A DNA stretch of 64,000 nt from an uncultured Faecalibacterium sp. (GTDB lineage Bacteria > Bacillota > Clostridia > Oscillospirales > Ruminococcaceae). Location of the stretch: the NCBI GenBank assembly GCA_934511465.1, contig CAKSWG010000003.1, positions 48,132-112,131 of the forward strand, in the 5' to 3' direction. Shown here piece by piece: positions 7,877 to 15,482 of the stretch (position 1 is the first letter of the stretch; each line of letters opens with the position of its first letter). The position numbers were made by a program, and so were the translations under genes. The notes under the pieces are model-generated. The model had not been told where the DNA came from, did no database searches, and was given only the letters and a program-made list of their open reading frames with translations.

Positions 7877-8752
7877 TTATCGGCTCACCCGTGCGCCGCC
7901 GCGGTCGGGCTGCGCCACGTACACCTGCTTCCAGCGGCGCTTTGCCGCCTGTGCAGCGGCCTGTGCGGCCCCTTCGTCCCGGAACACGCCGAACACCGCC
8001 GCACCGCTGCCGGTCATCAGGGCCGTCACGGCACCATGCTCCCGCAGCAGGGCCTTGATGTCCCCGGTATCCTTTGCCCCGCTGCACTCTTCCAGCGCAT
8101 TGCCGGCGGCGGCACAAAGGGCATCCAGATCACCGGCACGGATGGCGGCTTCCTGCGCTCCGCAGTCCGGATGGACGCTGCTGCCCACCCGATCATAGGC
8201 CGCAAAGGCTTCCGGGGTGGAAACGCCGTAGTCCGGCATCACCACCGTGAACCAGCACTCCGGCGCCGGCGGCAGCGCCTTGAGGAAATCGCCCACGCCC
8301 TGCACCCGGCAGGTGCCGCCCATGAGGGCAAAGGGCACATCCGCACCGATCTTTGCGCCCAGTGCGCACAGCTCGCTCATGGAGAGCCGTGCACCGTACA
8401 GCGCGTTCATGCCCACCAGCACGGCGGCGGCGTCGGCGCTGCCGCCCGCCATGCCTGCCCGCACCGGGGTATTTTTATAGATGGTGATGTCCACGCCCGC
8501 CAAAAGGCCGGTGTAGTCAAAAAAGGCCAGCGCTGCCTTGATGGCCGTGTTTTTGTTATTGGAGGCCACCAGACTGCCCGGCAGCCGTAGGTTCAGGTAG
8601 GGACTGCGGCGCAGCACCACACGCTCGTACAGGGTGATGGCCTGCATGGTCATGTCCAGATCATGGTAGCCGCCCGGCAGGGTGCCCACCACGTCCAGCG
8701 CCAAGTTGAGCTTTGCGGGGGCCAGAACGGTGACGCAGTTCAGCCTTGCCAT
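7877..8752 (-). CDS. ispE: 4-diphosphocytidyl-2-C-methyl-D-erythritol kinase
   Basis: GHMP kinase of the non-mevalonate (MEP) isoprenoid pathway; it phosphorylates CDP-methylerythritol. 291 residues, typical. Substrate-end motif APAKLNLALDVVGTLPGGYHDL with the conserved Lys. ATP loop PVRAGMAGGSADAAAVL (about residues 90-106). C-terminal ALMTGSGAAVFGVF. A strong GGAGGGAG precedes ATG by 7 bases. It starts 13 bases after the aminotransferase gene, so it probably belongs to the lrp-aminotransferase-ispE transcript. Confidence 0.95.
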   Translation of the reverse strand: MARLNCVTVLAPAKLNLALDVVGTLPGGYHDLDMTMQAITLYERVVLRRSPYLNLRLPGSLVASNNKNTAIKAALAFFDYTGLLAGVDITIYKNTPVRAGMAGGSADAAAVLVGMNALYGARLSMSELCALGAKIGADVPFALMGGTCRVQGVGDFLKALPPAPECWFTVVMPDYGVSTPEAFAAYDRVGSSVHPDCGAQEAAIRAGDLDALCAAAGNALEECSGAKDTGDIKALLREHGAVTALMTGSGAAVFGVFRDEGAAQAAAQAAKRRWKQVYVAQPDRGGARVSR

Positions 8753-8765
8753 GTGTTCTCCCTCC

Positions 8766-9950
8766 TCAGACGCCGTGGTAAATGCCGTTTTCCTGCAAAA
8801 ATTCCTTGATGCGCTTGAGCGCTTCCTTTAAGTGCTCCAAACTGTAGGCGTAGGAAACACGGGCGTAGCCCTCGCCGGAAGCGCCAAAGGCATCCCCCGG
8901 GATGATGGCCACATGCTTTTGTTCCAGCAGCTTTGTGCAGAACTCCTGACTGCTCATGCCGGTGCTCTTGATGCAGGGGAAGGCATAGAACGCACCGCGC
9001 GGCTCAAAGCAGGTCAGGCCCATATCGTTGAAGCTCTTCACCACAAGGCGGCGGCGCATGTTGTACTCATCGCGCATGCGGTCGATCTCGCCGTCGCACT
9101 CCTTCAGGGCGGTGATGGCGGCGTACTGGCTGGTGGTGGGGGCGCTCATGATGGCGCTCTGGTGGATCTTGGTCATGATCTTGATGATGGGCGCCGGGCC
9201 GCAGGCATAGCCCAAGCGCCAGCCGGTCATGGCGTAGGTCTTGGAGAAGCCGTTCACCACGATGGTGCGCTCGGCCATGCCGGGCAGGGTGGCAATGGAA
9301 ACATGGGGCCGCAGGCCGTAGTTCAGCTCTGCATAAATTTCGTCCGAGAGCACCATCACGTTGGTGCCACGCAGCACTTCGGCAACAGCTTCCAGATCCT
9401 CCCGTTCCATCACCGCACCGGTGGGGTTGTTGGGGAACGGCATGATGAGCAGCTTTGTCTTGGGGGTGATGGCGGCTTTCAGAGCATCGGCACGCAGGCG
9501 GAACTCGTCCTCCTGCCGACAGGCCACATGCACCGGCACGCCGCCGGACAGGGTGGTGATGGGCTCGTAGCACACAAAGCACGGCTCCGGGATGATCACC
9601 TCATCCCCGGGCTGCACCAGCGTGCGGATGCACATATCAATGGCTTCGCTGCCGCCCACCGTGATGAGCACCTCGTGCAGGGGGTCATAGCGCAGGCCCA
9701 TGCGGCGCTCCAGATACTTTGCCACCTCGGCGCGCAGCTCCTTCAGGCCCGCGTTGGAGGTGTAGCGGGTGCGGCCATGCTCCAAGCTCTCGATGCCCGC
9801 TTCCCGCACGGCCCACGGCGTTTTGAAGTCCGGCTCGCCCACGCCAAGGCTGATGCACTCCGGCATTTCGGCAGCCAGATCAAAAAATTTGCGGATGCCG
9901 GAGGGATGCATCTCCTCGGCGGCAGGCGCGATCAGTTTATCGTAATCCAT
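8766..9950 (-). CDS. Pyridoxal-phosphate aminotransferase, class I/II
   Basis: 394-residue fold-type I aminotransferase, cytosolic, of the aspartate/aromatic aminotransferase group. Motifs: GVGEPDFKTP, TRYTSNAGLKELR, PFPNNPTGAV, VLSDEIYAEL, and the PLP lysine in NGFSKTYAMTGWRLGY; the C-terminal ARVSYAYS supplies the carboxylate-binding Arg. Substrate cannot be read from sequence. I start at ATG 9950 (MDYDKL), which overlaps the stop of the upstream Lrp gene as TGATG. The Lrp neighbour suggests control by an amino acid. Confidence 0.92.
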   Translation of the reverse strand: MDYDKLIAPAAEEMHPSGIRKFFDLAAEMPECISLGVGEPDFKTPWAVREAGIESLEHGRTRYTSNAGLKELRAEVAKYLERRMGLRYDPLHEVLITVGGSEAIDMCIRTLVQPGDEVIIPEPCFVCYEPITTLSGGVPVHVACRQEDEFRLRADALKAAITPKTKLLIMPFPNNPTGAVMEREDLEAVAEVLRGTNVMVLSDEIYAELNYGLRPHVSIATLPGMAERTIVVNGFSKTYAMTGWRLGYACGPAPIIKIMTKIHQSAIMSAPTTSQYAAITALKECDGEIDRMRDEYNMRRRLVVKSFNDMGLTCFEPRGAFYAFPCIKSTGMSSQEFCTKLLEQKHVAIIPGDAFGASGEGYARVSYAYSLEHLKEALKRIKEFLQENGIYHGV

Positions 9951-10429
9951 CACAGCACCGTGCACTCTCTTTCGTCAATTTCTTCGTCCTGATACAGTCG
10001 ACCTTCCTTTTTATAGGTGCGCAGCACAAAGTGGGTGGCGGTGGACAGCACATCGTCCAAGGGCGAGAGCCGCTTTGCCACGAACAGTGCGATCTCCTGG
10101 AAGGTCTGGCCCTTGATCACCAGCTGCAAATCGTAGCCGCCGCTCATCAGCAGCACGCTCTCCACCTCGTCAAAGGCGGCAATGGTGGCTGCGATCTCGT
10201 CAAAGCCGCGGCTCTTCTTGGGGCTGACGTTCAGCTCGATGACGGCCTCCACACGGTTGACCCCGGCCTTTTCCCAGTCCACAAGGGTCTTGTAGCCCTT
10301 GATGATGCCCTGCGCCCGGGCCAGATCGATCATGGCCGCCACCTCGGCGGGAGATTTATTCAGCATCGTGGCGATGTCCTCAATGGGCAGCCGCGCATTG
10401 TCTTCCAGGATCTTCAAAAGCTGTTCCAT
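9950..10429 (-). CDS. Lrp/AsnC family transcriptional regulator
   Basis: 159 residues with an N-terminal winged HTH (MEQLLKILEDNARLPIEDIATMLNKSPAEVAAMIDLARAQGIIKGY) and a C-terminal RAM/ACT-like effector domain (VEAVIELNVSPKKSRGFDEIA...SGGYDLQLVIKG). Members bind amino acids and control their metabolism. It overlaps the aminotransferase start, so that enzyme is its likely target. A TATACT -10 lies upstream on the minus strand near 10480. Confidence 0.93.
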   Translation of the reverse strand: MEQLLKILEDNARLPIEDIATMLNKSPAEVAAMIDLARAQGIIKGYKTLVDWEKAGVNRVEAVIELNVSPKKSRGFDEIAATIAAFDEVESVLLMSGGYDLQLVIKGQTFQEIALFVAKRLSPLDDVLSTATHFVLRTYKKEGRLYQDEEIDERECTVL

Positions 10430-10588
10430 AGTATCTTGCTCCTTCTCAGCCCGTAACCGGGAAATAAATTATTTATAAGTATAGCACAAGCCGGAAAAGA
10501 TTGCACCCAATTTTTGGGATAGAATGTCTTTTTCCCTTCGTGTCTGTTCTTTTTTACAAAAAGTGTGTTCAAATTTTGCCAAATCTGC

Positions 10589-10594
10589 TATACT
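10589..10594 (+). promoter_or_regulatory. -10 element of the ACT/UPF0210 operon
   Basis: TATACT with a weak TGTTCA 17 bases upstream, some 65 bases before the first start codon. Confidence 0.5.
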
Positions 10595-10661
10595 GGAAGA
10601 GTAAGAGTGTGCCGGAGCTTTTGCGGCACCGTTCATCAAAAGGAAAACGAGGGTGGAAACG

Positions 10662-10931
10662 ATGAAAGCATTCATTACCGTCATTGGTCACGATACCGTG
10701 GGCGTTGTTGCCAGGGTCGCCGGTCTGTGCACCGAACTGAACATCAATATCGAGGACGTGACCCAGAGCATCCTGCAGGGCATGTTCGCCATGATCATGC
10801 TGGTGGATATCTCCAAGTGCAATGTGGGCCACGAAGAGCTGCACAAGCGCTGCGATGCACTGGCCGCCGAGATGGGCATGCAGATCAACGTGACCCGTCA
10901 GGAAGTCTTTGACGCCATGCACACCATCTGA
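10662..10931 (+). CDS. ACT domain protein, UPF0237 family
   Basis: 89-residue single ACT domain (MKAFITVIGHDTVGVVARVAGLCTELNINIEDVTQSIL...). ACT domains bind small ligands, usually amino acids. UPF0237 proteins are nearly always paired with UPF0210, as here, with an 18-base gap. The role of the pair is unknown. ATG 10662 is chosen (GAGGGTGG 7 bases before) over an in-frame GTG three codons upstream; the resulting length matches the family. Confidence 0.92.
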   Translation: MKAFITVIGHDTVGVVARVAGLCTELNINIEDVTQSILQGMFAMIMLVDISKCNVGHEELHKRCDALAAEMGMQINVTRQEVFDAMHTI

Positions 10932-10949
10932 TGGAGGGAGTACACTGCA

Positions 10950-12317
10950 ATGAGTATGTTTAACACCGGTGACATCCTCGAGACCATCGAGATGTTCACG
11001 CAGGACAATCTGGACGTGCGCACCGTCACCATGGGCATCAGCCTGCTGGACTGCATCGACCCGGACCCCAAGAAGGCGTGCGAGAATATCTACAACAAGA
11101 TCACCACCAAGGCCGCAAACCTTGTGCCCGCGGTGGAGCACATCAGTGCCGAGTACGGCATCCCCATCATCAACAAGCGCATCAGCGTCACCCCCATTGC
11201 CATGCTGCTGGGTGCCTGCCCGGATGCCGACCCCGTAGACTTTGCAAAAACCTTGGACGCTGCCGGTAAAAAGGTGGGCGTCAACTTTGTGGGCGGCTAC
11301 AGCGCGCTGGTGCACAAGGGCTTCTCTGCCGGCGACCGCCGCCTGATCGAGTCCATTCCCCGTGCGCTGGCCGAGACCGATATCGTGTGCAGCTCGGTGA
11401 ACATCGGTGCCACCAAGGCAGGCCTGAACATGGACGCCGTCAAGCTGATGGGCGAAGCCGTCAAGAAGGCTTCCGAGCTGACGGCGGACCGTCAGTGCAT
11501 CGGCGCGGCAAAGCTGGTGGTGTTCTGCAACGCGCCGGAGGACAACCCCTTCATGGCCGGTGCCTTCCACGGCCCTGGCGAGCCGGACTGTGAGATCCAC
11601 GTAGGTGTTTCCGGCCCCGGCGCTGTGCGCGCCGCGCTGGCCCGCCTGCCCAAGGACGCTCCCATCGATGAAGTGGCAGAGCTGGTCAAGAGCACTGCCT
11701 TCAAGATCACCCGCGTGGGCCAGCTGGTGGCAAACCTTGCTTCGCAGGCGCTGGGCGTGCCCGCCGGTATCATTGACCTTTCGCTGGCACCTACCCCCGC
11801 CATTGGCGACAGCGTGGCCAACATTCTGGAAGAGATGGGTCTTGAGACCTGCGGCTGCTGCGGCACCACCGCCTGTCTGGCCCTGCTGAACGACGCCGTG
11901 AAGAAGGGCGGCGTGATGGCTTCCAACCATGTGGGCGGCCTGTCCGGTGCCTTCATCCCGGTCAGCGAGGACGCCGGCATGATCCACGCCGCCGAGACCG
12001 GCTGCCTGACCATTGAAAAGCTGGAAGCCATGACCGCCGTCTGCTCGGTAGGCATCGATATGGTCATCATCCCCGGCGACACCACCCCGGCTGCAATCAG
12101 CGCCCTGATTGCAGACGAAGCCGCCATCGGCATGGTGAACAGCAAGACCACCGCCGTGCGCGTGATTCCCGCCATTGGCCGCAAGGCCGGCGAGGTGCTG
12201 GACTTTGGCGGCCTGCTGGGCTACGGCCCCATCATGGCCGTAAACCGGCACGACCCCTCGGTGTTCATCAACCGCGGCGGCCGACTGCCCGCTCCCATGC
12301 AGTCGCTGAAGAACTAA
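10950..12317 (+). CDS. UPF0210 / DUF711 (PFL family) protein
   Basis: 455-residue UPF0210 protein, distantly related to glycyl-radical (PFL-like) folds and often called PFL family protein; reaction unknown. Conserved-looking segments include [73 protein letters not shown] and [17 protein letters not shown]. It is co-transcribed with the ACT protein, which may be its ligand sensor. The terminator is formed by repeat copy R2. Confidence 0.92.
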   Translation: MSMFNTGDILETIEMFTQDNLDVRTVTMGISLLDCIDPDPKKACENIYNKITTKAANLVPAVEHISAEYGIPIINKRISVTPIAMLLGACPDADPVDFAKTLDAAGKKVGVNFVGGYSALVHKGFSAGDRRLIESIPRALAETDIVCSSVNIGATKAGLNMDAVKLMGEAVKKASELTADRQCIGAAKLVVFCNAPEDNPFMAGAFHGPGEPDCEIHVGVSGPGAVRAALARLPKDAPIDEVAELVKSTAFKITRVGQLVANLASQALGVPAGIIDLSLAPTPAIGDSVANILEEMGLETCGCCGTTACLALLNDAVKKGGVMASNHVGGLSGAFIPVSEDAGMIHAAETGCLTIEKLEAMTAVCSVGIDMVIIPGDTTPAAISALIADEAAIGMVNSKTTAVRVIPAIGRKAGEVLDFGGLLGYGPIMAVNRHDPSVFINRGGRLPAPMQSLKN

Positions 12318-12320
12318 AGA

Positions 12321-12380
12321 GCCCTCTCAGTCATCTCGCATACGCTCGATGCCAGCTCCCCCGAAAGGGGGAGCTTTTTT
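12321..12380 (+). repeat. Palindromic repeat copy R2, acting as terminator
   Basis: GCCCTCTCAGTCA, then a small hairpin, then AGCTCCCCC-GAAA-GGGGGAGCT followed by TTTTTT (12354-12380). The last part is a textbook intrinsic terminator for UPF0210. R2 is the inverted counterpart of R3; the pair brackets the DUF559 gene. Confidence 0.85.
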
Positions 12381-12403
12381 CAAACCGAAAGCAGGTGTTT
12401 CCT

Positions 12404-12769
12404 ATGAAACCGAACATCGTTCCCAAAAATGGCGATATGCTGCCTCGTGCACGCGAGCTGCGCCGCGAAATGACGCCGCAGGAAAGAAAGCTATGGTATC
12501 AGTTTTTGCGCCGCTACCCGGTAAAAATTTATAAGCAGCGCATCATTGAATCTTTTATTGCTGATTTCTACTGTTCTCGCGCACAACTGGTCATCGAATT
12601 GGATGGAGCACAACACACCACCGAACAAGGGCTTCTGTATGACCGTGAACGGAGCAGCATCTTTTCGCAGTACGGCTTGGATGTTCTTCGTTTTTCTAAT
12701 TATGAAGTGGATCTTCAGTTTGAAGCAGTCTGTGAAAAAATCCATCAGACGATTCAATCTCGCCTTTGA
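12404..12769 (+). CDS. DUF559 (Vsr/restriction-endonuclease-like) protein
   Basis: 121 residues of the DUF559 family, a PD-(D/E)XK nuclease-like fold related to very-short-patch repair endonucleases. Visible: ARELRREMTPQERKLWYQFLRRY, KIYKQRIIESFIADFYC (the IxxFIaDFYC element with its Asp) and VIELDGAQH (the E-x-D strand), then DRERSSIFSQYGLDVLRFSNYEV. The gene is distinctly more AT-rich than its neighbours and sits between inverted repeat copies R2 and R3, which suggests mobility. ATG 12404 is preferred to GTG 12395, which falls within the AGCAGGTG ribosome site. Confidence 0.85.
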   Translation: MKPNIVPKNGDMLPRARELRREMTPQERKLWYQFLRRYPVKIYKQRIIESFIADFYCSRAQLVIELDGAQHTTEQGLLYDRERSSIFSQYGLDVLRFSNYEVDLQFEAVCEKIHQTIQSRL

Positions 12770-12796
12770 AGCTGCACTTTCCCGGTATATGCACAA

Positions 12797-12849
12797 AAGC
12801 TCCCCCCCTCGGGGGAGCTGGCATTGCGCAGCAATGACTGAGAGGGTTC
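12797..12849 (-). repeat. Palindromic repeat copy R3, inverted relative to R2
   Basis: AGCTCCCCCC...GGGGGAGCT hairpin, TGG, then CATTGC-GCAG-CAATG and ACTGAGAGGGT. Its reverse complement aligns with R2, so R2 and R3 form inverted ends around the DUF559 gene. Confidence 0.85.
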
Positions 12850-12925
12850 GTTCTACCTGAATAAATCCTTTCCAACAGGCCCATCCTCTGGATAACATTT
12901 CCAGAAGAAGGGTCTGTTTTTTTGT

Positions 12926-13552
12926 ATGGATAAAACGCTTTCCCGCCGCCAGATGCAGCTTTTGTGCGCTGGCCTGCTCCTCGCCCTTGCCCTTGGCGGC
13001 GCGTGGCAGGCATTTGCATGGGGCCGCACCCAGCTGGACACCGGGGCACTGGTGTGCGCCGACACCCTGCGGCTGCACATCCGCGCCGAGAACGATGCCG
13101 TTGCCAGCCAGAGCGCCAAGCTCCATGTGCGGGACGCGGTGCTGGCTTATCTGGACGCCGCCTGCCCGGCCCAGAGCAAGGCCGAAGCCCTCACTTGGGC
13201 GGCGCGGCATTTGTTTGAATTGCAGCTTACAGCCCGGCACGCGCTGGCGGGGCTGAACGTCCGCGCGCCGGTGCAGGTGCGGCTGGTGAACATGTATTTT
13301 GCCACCCGGCGCTATGCTTCCGGCGTTCTGCCCGCCGGGCGGTACGACGCGCTGCGCATCGACATCGGCTCCGGCTCCGGCCGCAACTGGTGGTGCGTGC
13401 TCTACCCGGGCCTGTGCCGCGCGGCCTGCGGCAGCTATGCCCGGCCCGCCGAAAACGACCTTGTGTGCGGGGAGTATATCCTGCGCCTGCGGCTGGTGGA
13501 ATGGGTGCAGCAGCGCACCGCACCGCGGGAGGACATGGTGCTTGCGGGGTAA
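12926..13552 (+). CDS. spoIIR: Stage II sporulation protein R
   Basis: 208 residues. SpoIIR is secreted from the forespore and triggers processing of pro-sigmaE by SpoIIGA in the mother cell. An N-terminal membrane/signal helix (MQLLCAGLLLALALGGAW) precedes the conserved LRLHIRAENDAVASQSAKLHVRDAVL, LPAGRYDALRIDIGSGSGRNWWCVLYPGLC and the Cys-containing tail. No other sporulation gene is in the window. If the host is an asporogenous gut bacterium this is a relic or a repurposed signal. The Shine-Dalgarno is weak (AGAAGGG, distant). Confidence 0.9.
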   Translation: MDKTLSRRQMQLLCAGLLLALALGGAWQAFAWGRTQLDTGALVCADTLRLHIRAENDAVASQSAKLHVRDAVLAYLDAACPAQSKAEALTWAARHLFELQLTARHALAGLNVRAPVQVRLVNMYFATRRYASGVLPAGRYDALRIDIGSGSGRNWWCVLYPGLCRAACGSYARPAENDLVCGEYILRLRLVEWVQQRTAPREDMVLAG

Positions 13553-13603
13553 CGCCCGGCGCCTTTGCTGCATAGCATAAGGCGAAAGGAGCGTGTAGGA
13601 CCT

Positions 13604-14074
13604 ATGGCAATCCCTGCTTATTATTCCCTCATCCAGCGCGGCTCTGCCGGGCCGGACGTGGCCCTTGTGCAGACATGGCTCAACGGCGTGCGCGACGCCT
13701 GCACTTGGTACGACGAGCTGAAAGCGGACGGCAGATTCGGCGTTTCCAGCGAGAACGCCGTAAAGGAGTTCCAGCTCAAAAACAAGATGAACGTGGACGG
13801 CAAAGTGGGTGCCAACACATGGAATGTGCTTTACACCCGCTACACCGCCAAACACGGCCTGCATGTGCCCTACCCCGGCATTGCCCTGCGCAGCGGCAGT
13901 GCAGGCGGCACGGTGCGGCTGGTGCAGCAGAAGCTCAACTCGCTGGGCGAGCGGCTGACCGCGGACGGCAGGTTCGGCGCGGCCACAGCGGCAGCGGTGC
14001 AGCGGTTCCAGCGCCGCAACGGCCTTGCCGCCGACGGCGTTGTGGGCGAAGGAACGTGGGAGAAGTTGTTCTGA
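13604..14074 (+). CDS. Tandem peptidoglycan-binding domain protein
   Basis: 156 residues made of two PG_binding_1 repeats (residues about 9-75 and 88-155), each with the pattern G-x-x-G-x-x-V...Q-x-x-LN...DGRFG...AV-x-x-FQ...DG-x-VG-x-x-TW. There is no signal peptide and no catalytic domain, so how it reaches the wall is unclear. It lies 51 bases after spoIIR and could be co-transcribed with it. In sporulators such modules accompany cortex hydrolases, but a link is inference only. Confidence 0.85.
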   Translation: MAIPAYYSLIQRGSAGPDVALVQTWLNGVRDACTWYDELKADGRFGVSSENAVKEFQLKNKMNVDGKVGANTWNVLYTRYTAKHGLHVPYPGIALRSGSAGGTVRLVQQKLNSLGERLTADGRFGAATAAAVQRFQRRNGLAADGVVGEGTWEKLF

Positions 14075-14090
14075 TCTAAGGGAAGTGAAC

Positions 14091-14224
14091 TCCTTCCGTC
14101 ACGGCTTGCGCCGTGCCAGTTCCCTCAAAGAGAGAGCCTCTGGCAGTGCGGTCAAGTTTCCAGTTTTGCCAAGGGCTCTCCCTTTGGGAGAGCTGGCAAA
14201 TCCGTAGGATTTGACTGAGAGGGC
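14091..14224. repeat. Palindromic repeat copy R4
   Basis: Starts TCCTTCCGTCACGGC-TTGC-GCCGTG, contains AGGGCTCTCCC-TTT-GGGAGAGCT, and ends GACTGAGAGGGC. It fills the gap between the peptidoglycan-binding gene and sbcD and resembles R1 read in the opposite orientation. Confidence 0.85.
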
Positions 14225-14279
14225 AATCCGCTTTATCGCGTCTGTAGGGCTTTTCGTCCTGCGGACGCTTTTGTTTTTC

Positions 14280-14308
14280 TTGCCCCCACCCCCGCCCTGC
14301 TGTATAAT
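14280..14308 (+). promoter_or_regulatory. Promoter of sbcDC
   Basis: TTGCCC (14280-14285), 17 bases, TATAAT (14303-14308), 32 bases before the TTG start. Confidence 0.7.
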
Positions 14309-14339
14309 AAAGAAAAATCTGAAAAGGCGGTGTTCCTGT

Positions 14340-15482
14340 TTGCGTTTTCTGCACCTTTCCGACCTGCACCTTGGCAAGCGGGTGTGTGAGTTCTCCATGC
14401 TGGACGACCAGCGGTACATTCTGGAACAGATCCTCTCCCTGCTGGACAGCACGCCCGTGGACGGCGTTCTGCTGGCAGGCGACCTCTACGATAAGCCCGT
14501 GCCCCCCGCCGAGGCCGTGCGCCTGCTGGACTGGTTCCTTACCCAGCTGGCTAAGCGGCAGCTGCCGGTGTTCGCCATCAGCGGCAACCACGACTCTGCC
14601 GACCGCATCGCCTTCGGCGCGGCTCTGCTGCAAAGCAGCCGGGTGTACGTCAGCCCGGTGTTCTCCGGTGCACCGGTGCCCATCCCCCTCACCGACGAGT
14701 ACGGCACGCTGGATGTGTACCTGCTGCCCTTTTTGAAGCCTGCCACCGTGCGGCATATCTGGCCGGACGAGCCTATGGAGAGCTACAACGATGCCCTTGC
14801 CTGCGTGCTGCGCCACTGCAAGCCGGACCCCGCCCACCGCAGCGTGCTGGTGGCGCACCAGTTCGTGGCCGGTGCCGCCTGCTGCGAGAGCGAGGAAGTG
14901 TCGGTGGGCGGCGTGGACAGCGTGGATGCGGGCCTCTTTGACGGCTTCGACTACGTGGCGCTGGGCCACCTGCACAGCCCCCAGAAGGTGGGCCGCGACA
15001 CCGTGCGTTACTGCGGCACGCCGCTCAAGTATTCCTTCTCGGAAACCCGGCAGCACAAAAGCGCCACCTTTGTGGAGCTGGGCCCCAAGGGCGAAGTGTC
15101 CATCACCACCGCGCCGCTCACGCCAAAGCACGACCTGCGGGAGGTGCGCGGCAGCTACATGGAGCTGACCGACCGCCGCAAGTATGCGGGCACCGCCACA
15201 AACGACTACCTGCACATCACCCTCACCGACGAGCAGGACGTGCCGGACGCGCTGGCCCGCCTGCGGGTGATCTACCCCAACCTGATGCGGCTGGATTACG
15301 ACAACCTCCGCACCCGGCAGGATCAGGAGATCACCGCGCCGGAACGCACCGAGAACATCACGCCGCTGGAGCATTTTGCGGCGTTCTACCAGCTGCAAAA
15401 CAACCAGCCGCTGACCGCCGAGCAGGCAGATTTCTGCCAGCAGCTCATCGAGGACATCTGGAAGGAGGGCGAGGACGCATGA
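14340..15482 (+). CDS. sbcD: Exonuclease SbcCD, nuclease subunit D
   Basis: 380-residue Mre11-type calcineurin-like phosphoesterase of the SbcCD complex, which opens DNA hairpins and trims blocked ends. Metal-binding motifs in order: HLSDLHLGK, GDLYDK, SGNHDSADR, VAHQF and GHLHSPQ. The start is taken as TTG 14340 because the family begins with RFLHLSDLHLG; AAGGCGG precedes it and the in-frame codons upstream encode unrelated proline-rich residues. The stop overlaps sbcC as ATGA. Confidence 0.93.
   Translation: MRFLHLSDLHLGKRVCEFSMLDDQRYILEQILSLLDSTPVDGVLLAGDLYDKPVPPAEAVRLLDWFLTQLAKRQLPVFAISGNHDSADRIAFGAALLQSSRVYVSPVFSGAPVPIPLTDEYGTLDVYLLPFLKPATVRHIWPDEPMESYNDALACVLRHCKPDPAHRSVLVAHQFVAGAACCESEEVSVGGVDSVDAGLFDGFDYVALGHLHSPQKVGRDTVRYCGTPLKYSFSETRQHKSATFVELGPKGEVSITTAPLTPKHDLREVRGSYMELTDRRKYAGTATNDYLHITLTDEQDVPDALARLRVIYPNLMRLDYDNLRTRQDQEITAPERTENITPLEHFAAFYQLQNNQPLTAEQADFCQQLIEDIWKEGEDA

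Noticed and set aside
10950..12317. Pyruvate formate-lyase activity for the PFL family protein
   Set aside because: The name is historical; no glycyl-radical loop or radical-SAM activase is present, so only UPF0210/DUF711 is claimed.
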